A stretch of 64,000 bases of DNA, taken from Gammaproteobacteria bacterium (lineage in GTDB: Bacteria > Pseudomonadota > Gammaproteobacteria > Steroidobacterales > Foliamicaceae). The translations under genes and the position numbers were made by a program. Shown here in pieces: positions 62,362-64,000 of the stretch. The first letter of the stretch is position 1. Each line of letters opens with the position of its first letter. The stretch is taken from positions 176,511 to 240,510 of the forward strand of contig VXSK01000028.1 of the NCBI GenBank assembly GCA_009838035.1, in the 5' to 3' direction. Under the pieces are notes generated by a model. It was not told the DNA's origin and made no database searches. It saw only the letters and a program-made list of their open reading frames with translations.

Positions 62362-63297
62362 TTACGCCAGTCGCTTTAGCCGGGGACGGTATCGAATGTT
62401 CAGCAATGAACAAATTGACTGCTCAATGGGTTCAACAACTCGATGAGTATTAAGGTATCCCTGCGTCCTAATCGAAATTACTTTTCTAAAAAAAGAATAC
62501 TGGTGCTTTCTGAGAAGCGACTTGAGTTGATCCCTTTCTCTTTCGCCCAAGTCATGTGTCGTCTCAAGTCGAAGAAAATAGTCAATAAGATCGTATGCTG
62601 GTGTGTTCCTTTTTCTAACAACGTTTTCGACAATTGGGAAAATTTCAGGCTTGTTAAGCGCACAAACAATCTTTTCCACATTCCACATAGTTAAGAGGAA
62701 AGATATTGTCGTCAAGAAGTGCTTGATTTCTTCAGTTTCGAGCTCGGGATGTCGTTCACGAATATAGGCAGCGTAATCGTTTATTTCACGTTGACTTCCT
62801 AGCATGAGGCGCACTATGCGCAATCCACTATCGGCTACAGTTTCAACGACTTCCAGTAATTTTTTGCGTTTGAGGCTCCCGAATTTCGTTCTTAGAATCT
62901 GACCAAGAATCTCATTGTTCTTGAGAATCTTGTACATATTATTCACGACCCTCATTTCTTCGTCCTCAATTTCCAATTCTTCAGCATCAACTTCCTCTTC
63001 GGCATCAACTCCGACGGACTCCATTTGATCCCGCCCTCTCCTTTCTATTTCTCTCTCAGAACTAACAGAATTCTCCGATAGGATTTCGGAAGGTATCCTC
63101 TGCACAATCTTCTCAAAAACTCTAGTCTCATCAACAGTTAGAGTACAGGGAGCAATATCGTCCAAAGCGCACATCGTCTGCAGCAAAATATCGTCAATGA
63201 CTCCATCATCATTGGAATGATGAATTAAGAAAATTAGGGAATTATCCATCAAACTACACAAATCTAAGATCTGGCACCTAACAATCGCCGTGCCCAT
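62362..63297 (-). CDS. Unknown helical protein with acidic segment, AT-rich
   Basis: A 311-residue protein. After an unremarkable start it has an acidic stretch (DAEEEVDAEELEIEDEEM, about residues 97-114) and then a long helical region (LLRKHQYSFFRKVISIRTQG) up to the end. No known domain is recognised. Base composition is much more AT-rich than the first 55 kb, pointing to transfer. The start could be ATG 63249 instead. The frame overlaps the next small gene by 34 nt. Confidence 0.6.
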   Translation of the reverse strand: MGTAIVRCQILDLCSLMDNSLIFLIHHSNDDGVIDDILLQTMCALDDIAPCTLTVDETRVFEKIVQRIPSEILSENSVSSEREIERRGRDQMESVGVDAEEEVDAEELEIEDEEMRVVNNMYKILKNNEILGQILRTKFGSLKRKKLLEVVETVADSGLRIVRLMLGSQREINDYAAYIRERHPELETEEIKHFLTTISFLLTMWNVEKIVCALNKPEIFPIVENVVRKRNTPAYDLIDYFLRLETTHDLGERERDQLKSLLRKHQYSFFRKVISIRTQGYLNTHRVVEPIEQSICSLLNIRYRPRLKRLA

Positions 63298-63503
63298 CTT
63301 CTTTTTCTAAGACCCTTTTTTATACCCTTCACACGAGGGTCTCCCTGCGAAATTACAATCGACATTCCGTTGTCTAAATTGATGTGGCGACACCAAACGC
63401 GGCTCTCATCGCAGTATTTCTGGACGCGGTCATTGAATGGCATTTTTCTCCATCGACTGTAACCGTCCCAGATTTCCCGCAACAATTTCAACAGGTGTTT
63501 CAT
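63264..63503 (-). CDS. Small basic hypothetical protein
   Basis: A 79-residue frame, rich in Lys and Arg (KKGLRKRRWARRLLGARS at the end). Not recognised. It overlaps the start of the 311-residue gene, so one of the two starts may be misplaced or a frameshift may join them. Confidence 0.4.
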   Translation of the reverse strand: MKHLLKLLREIWDGYSRWRKMPFNDRVQKYCDESRVWCRHINLDNGMSIVISQGDPRVKGIKKGLRKRRWARRLLGARS

Positions 63504-63512
63504 ACTTAGTAT

Positions 63513-63776
63513 TTATTGCTGAACTATGACCCAAATTCCCGCTACAAATCCGACGAGAAATAATACTTCTAGAAGTCTTGTAATTCGGTAATTCCATAAT
63601 TTTCTCTTGTATTCATTTTCTGCTTTCCTCAAGGCATCTTCCCCACCAATAACTGATCCTGGCGGCTGTGGTCGATTTTTTCTGTACCACTGCCAATATC
63701 GATCAAATAGATTTAGTGATAATCCGCCGATCGCGGCCACTGCTCCAGCTATCAAGGTGTATTCAGTAGATGACAC
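63513..63776 (-). CDS. Small two-helix membrane protein
   Basis: An 87-residue protein. Membrane helices at about residues 6-22 (TLIAGAVAAIGGLSLNL) and 66-85 (LLEVLFLVGFVAGIWVIVQQ), with a basic middle loop (WYRKNRPQPP, KRKLWNYR). Not recognised. It starts the AT-rich minus-strand gene set. Confidence 0.6.
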   Translation of the reverse strand: MSSTEYTLIAGAVAAIGGLSLNLFDRYWQWYRKNRPQPPGSVIGGEDALRKAENEYKRKLWNYRITRLLEVLFLVGFVAGIWVIVQQ

Positions 63777-63798
63777 GGCGACTATAATTCCTGATTGA

Positions 63799-63826
63799 AA
63801 AGCCCCCGATCAATCGGGGGCTTTTT
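63799..63826. terminator. Strong GC hairpin with T-runs on both sides
   Basis: AAAAGCCCCCGAT, a short loop, and ATCGGGGGCTTTTT form a near-perfect stem. A T-run follows on the plus strand and an A-run precedes it, so it can terminate in both directions. It ends 3 nt before the tRNA 5' end. Confidence 0.8.
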
Positions 63827-63829
63827 CGT

Positions 63830-63925
63830 GGAGGAGTGTCAGAGCCAGGTTTATTGTGCCGACCTTAAAAATCGGTGTAGGTTTCAGGGATGTGCCTACC
63901 GTGGGTTCAAATCCCACCTCCTCCA
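63830..63925 (+). tRNA. Class II tRNA, anticodon UAA (tRNA-Leu-like)
   Basis: A 96-nt cloverleaf. Acceptor stem GGAGGAG/CTCCTCC is perfect, the T arm is GTGGG-TTCAAAT-CCCAC, and the variable arm has a 5-bp stem (GTAGG/CCTAC). The anticodon loop CTTAAAA gives UAA (codon UUA, Leu), with discriminator A73. The 31-39 pair is C-A and the D stem is weak, so it may be a divergent or decayed copy. CCA is not encoded. Confidence 0.75.
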
Positions 63926-64000
63926 ATTTCCTTATCCTCTCTCCGCCGCCATTCCTCCTCAATCTCTTCCCGACTCCTAGGCGGCATTTTCATCAATGAC

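Noticed and set aside
63907..63990. Short minus-strand ORF (MKMPPRSREEIEEEWRRRED...) overlapping the tRNA
   Set aside because: Only 28 codons, overlaps the tRNA 3' end, no homologue recognised; could be a truncated gene but unsupported.
1..64000. CRISPR array
   Set aside because: No regularly spaced direct repeats with unique spacers and no cas genes were seen.

Overview
The window reads as chromosomal DNA of a GC-rich Gram-negative bacterium, most likely an uncultivated, possibly marine, gammaproteobacterium (inference). Support comes from two TonB-dependent outer-membrane receptors, an ECF sigma/FecR surface-signalling set, many lipoproteins and Tat-exported enzymes, and a class II tRNA. 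The first ~55 kb is GC-rich. From about 55.7 kb composition shifts towards AT, and restriction, nuclease and insertion-sequence remnants appear, so the right end looks like an acquired island.

Layout. 1-4.5 kb: an ABC peptide-uptake operon on the minus strand (binding protein, SMP-30-like protein, two permeases, start of the ATPase). 4.5-9.4 kb: an FG-GAP lipoprotein, a divergent HTH regulator, a type B carboxylesterase lipoprotein and a VapBC pair. 9.6-30.5 kb: a catabolic region with three Tat-type flavin amine oxidases, two Tat-type creatinase-like M24 proteins, two Bcr/CflA-type MFS pumps, two DUF1838 proteins, a double-domain nitrilase, a cytochrome c, two further MFS carriers, an MBL-fold hydrolase, alpha/beta hydrolases and a cupin. 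A DNA glycosylase gene and an AbrB-Doc pair sit inside it. 30.5-38 kb: small proteins including a lipoprotein built from 18-residue repeats, a Nudix hydrolase, VapBC, an HNH/DUF222 nuclease, a fatty acid desaturase, a VOC lipoprotein and a hydrolase. 38-43.7 kb: an AraC regulator divergent from a TonB receptor, hydrolase and iron alcohol dehydrogenase operon. 45-47 kb: HigBA behind a possible attenuator, and a DUF2235 hydrolase. 47.3-52.1 kb: sigma, FecR and STN-TonB receptor. 52.3-55.7 kb: an intact SUMF1-type gene, truncated copies of it and two glutathione transferase genes. 56-64 kb: a coiled-coil membrane protein, a DUF3883 nuclease, IS21 debris, a phosphoesterase, a Vsr/DUF4928/C5-methyltransferase restriction-modification operon, AT-rich unknown genes and a class II tRNA.

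Working together. The 9.6-30.5 kb region looks like a periplasmic amine-oxidation system. Tat-exported flavoenzymes would oxidise an amine. One of them overlaps a cytochrome c gene by 4 nt, as expected if electrons pass to a c-type cytochrome, like the known NicA2/CycN pair. Nitrilase-family, MBL and alpha/beta hydrolases would process products, and MFS carriers would move substrates. A triad (M24 protein, amine oxidase, Bcr-type MFS) occurs twice in different gene order. The most unusual items are this duplicated module, the half-dead tandem nitrilase, the 18-residue-repeat lipoprotein, the SUMF1 fragment family bracketing the GST genes, and the AT-rich right-end cluster.
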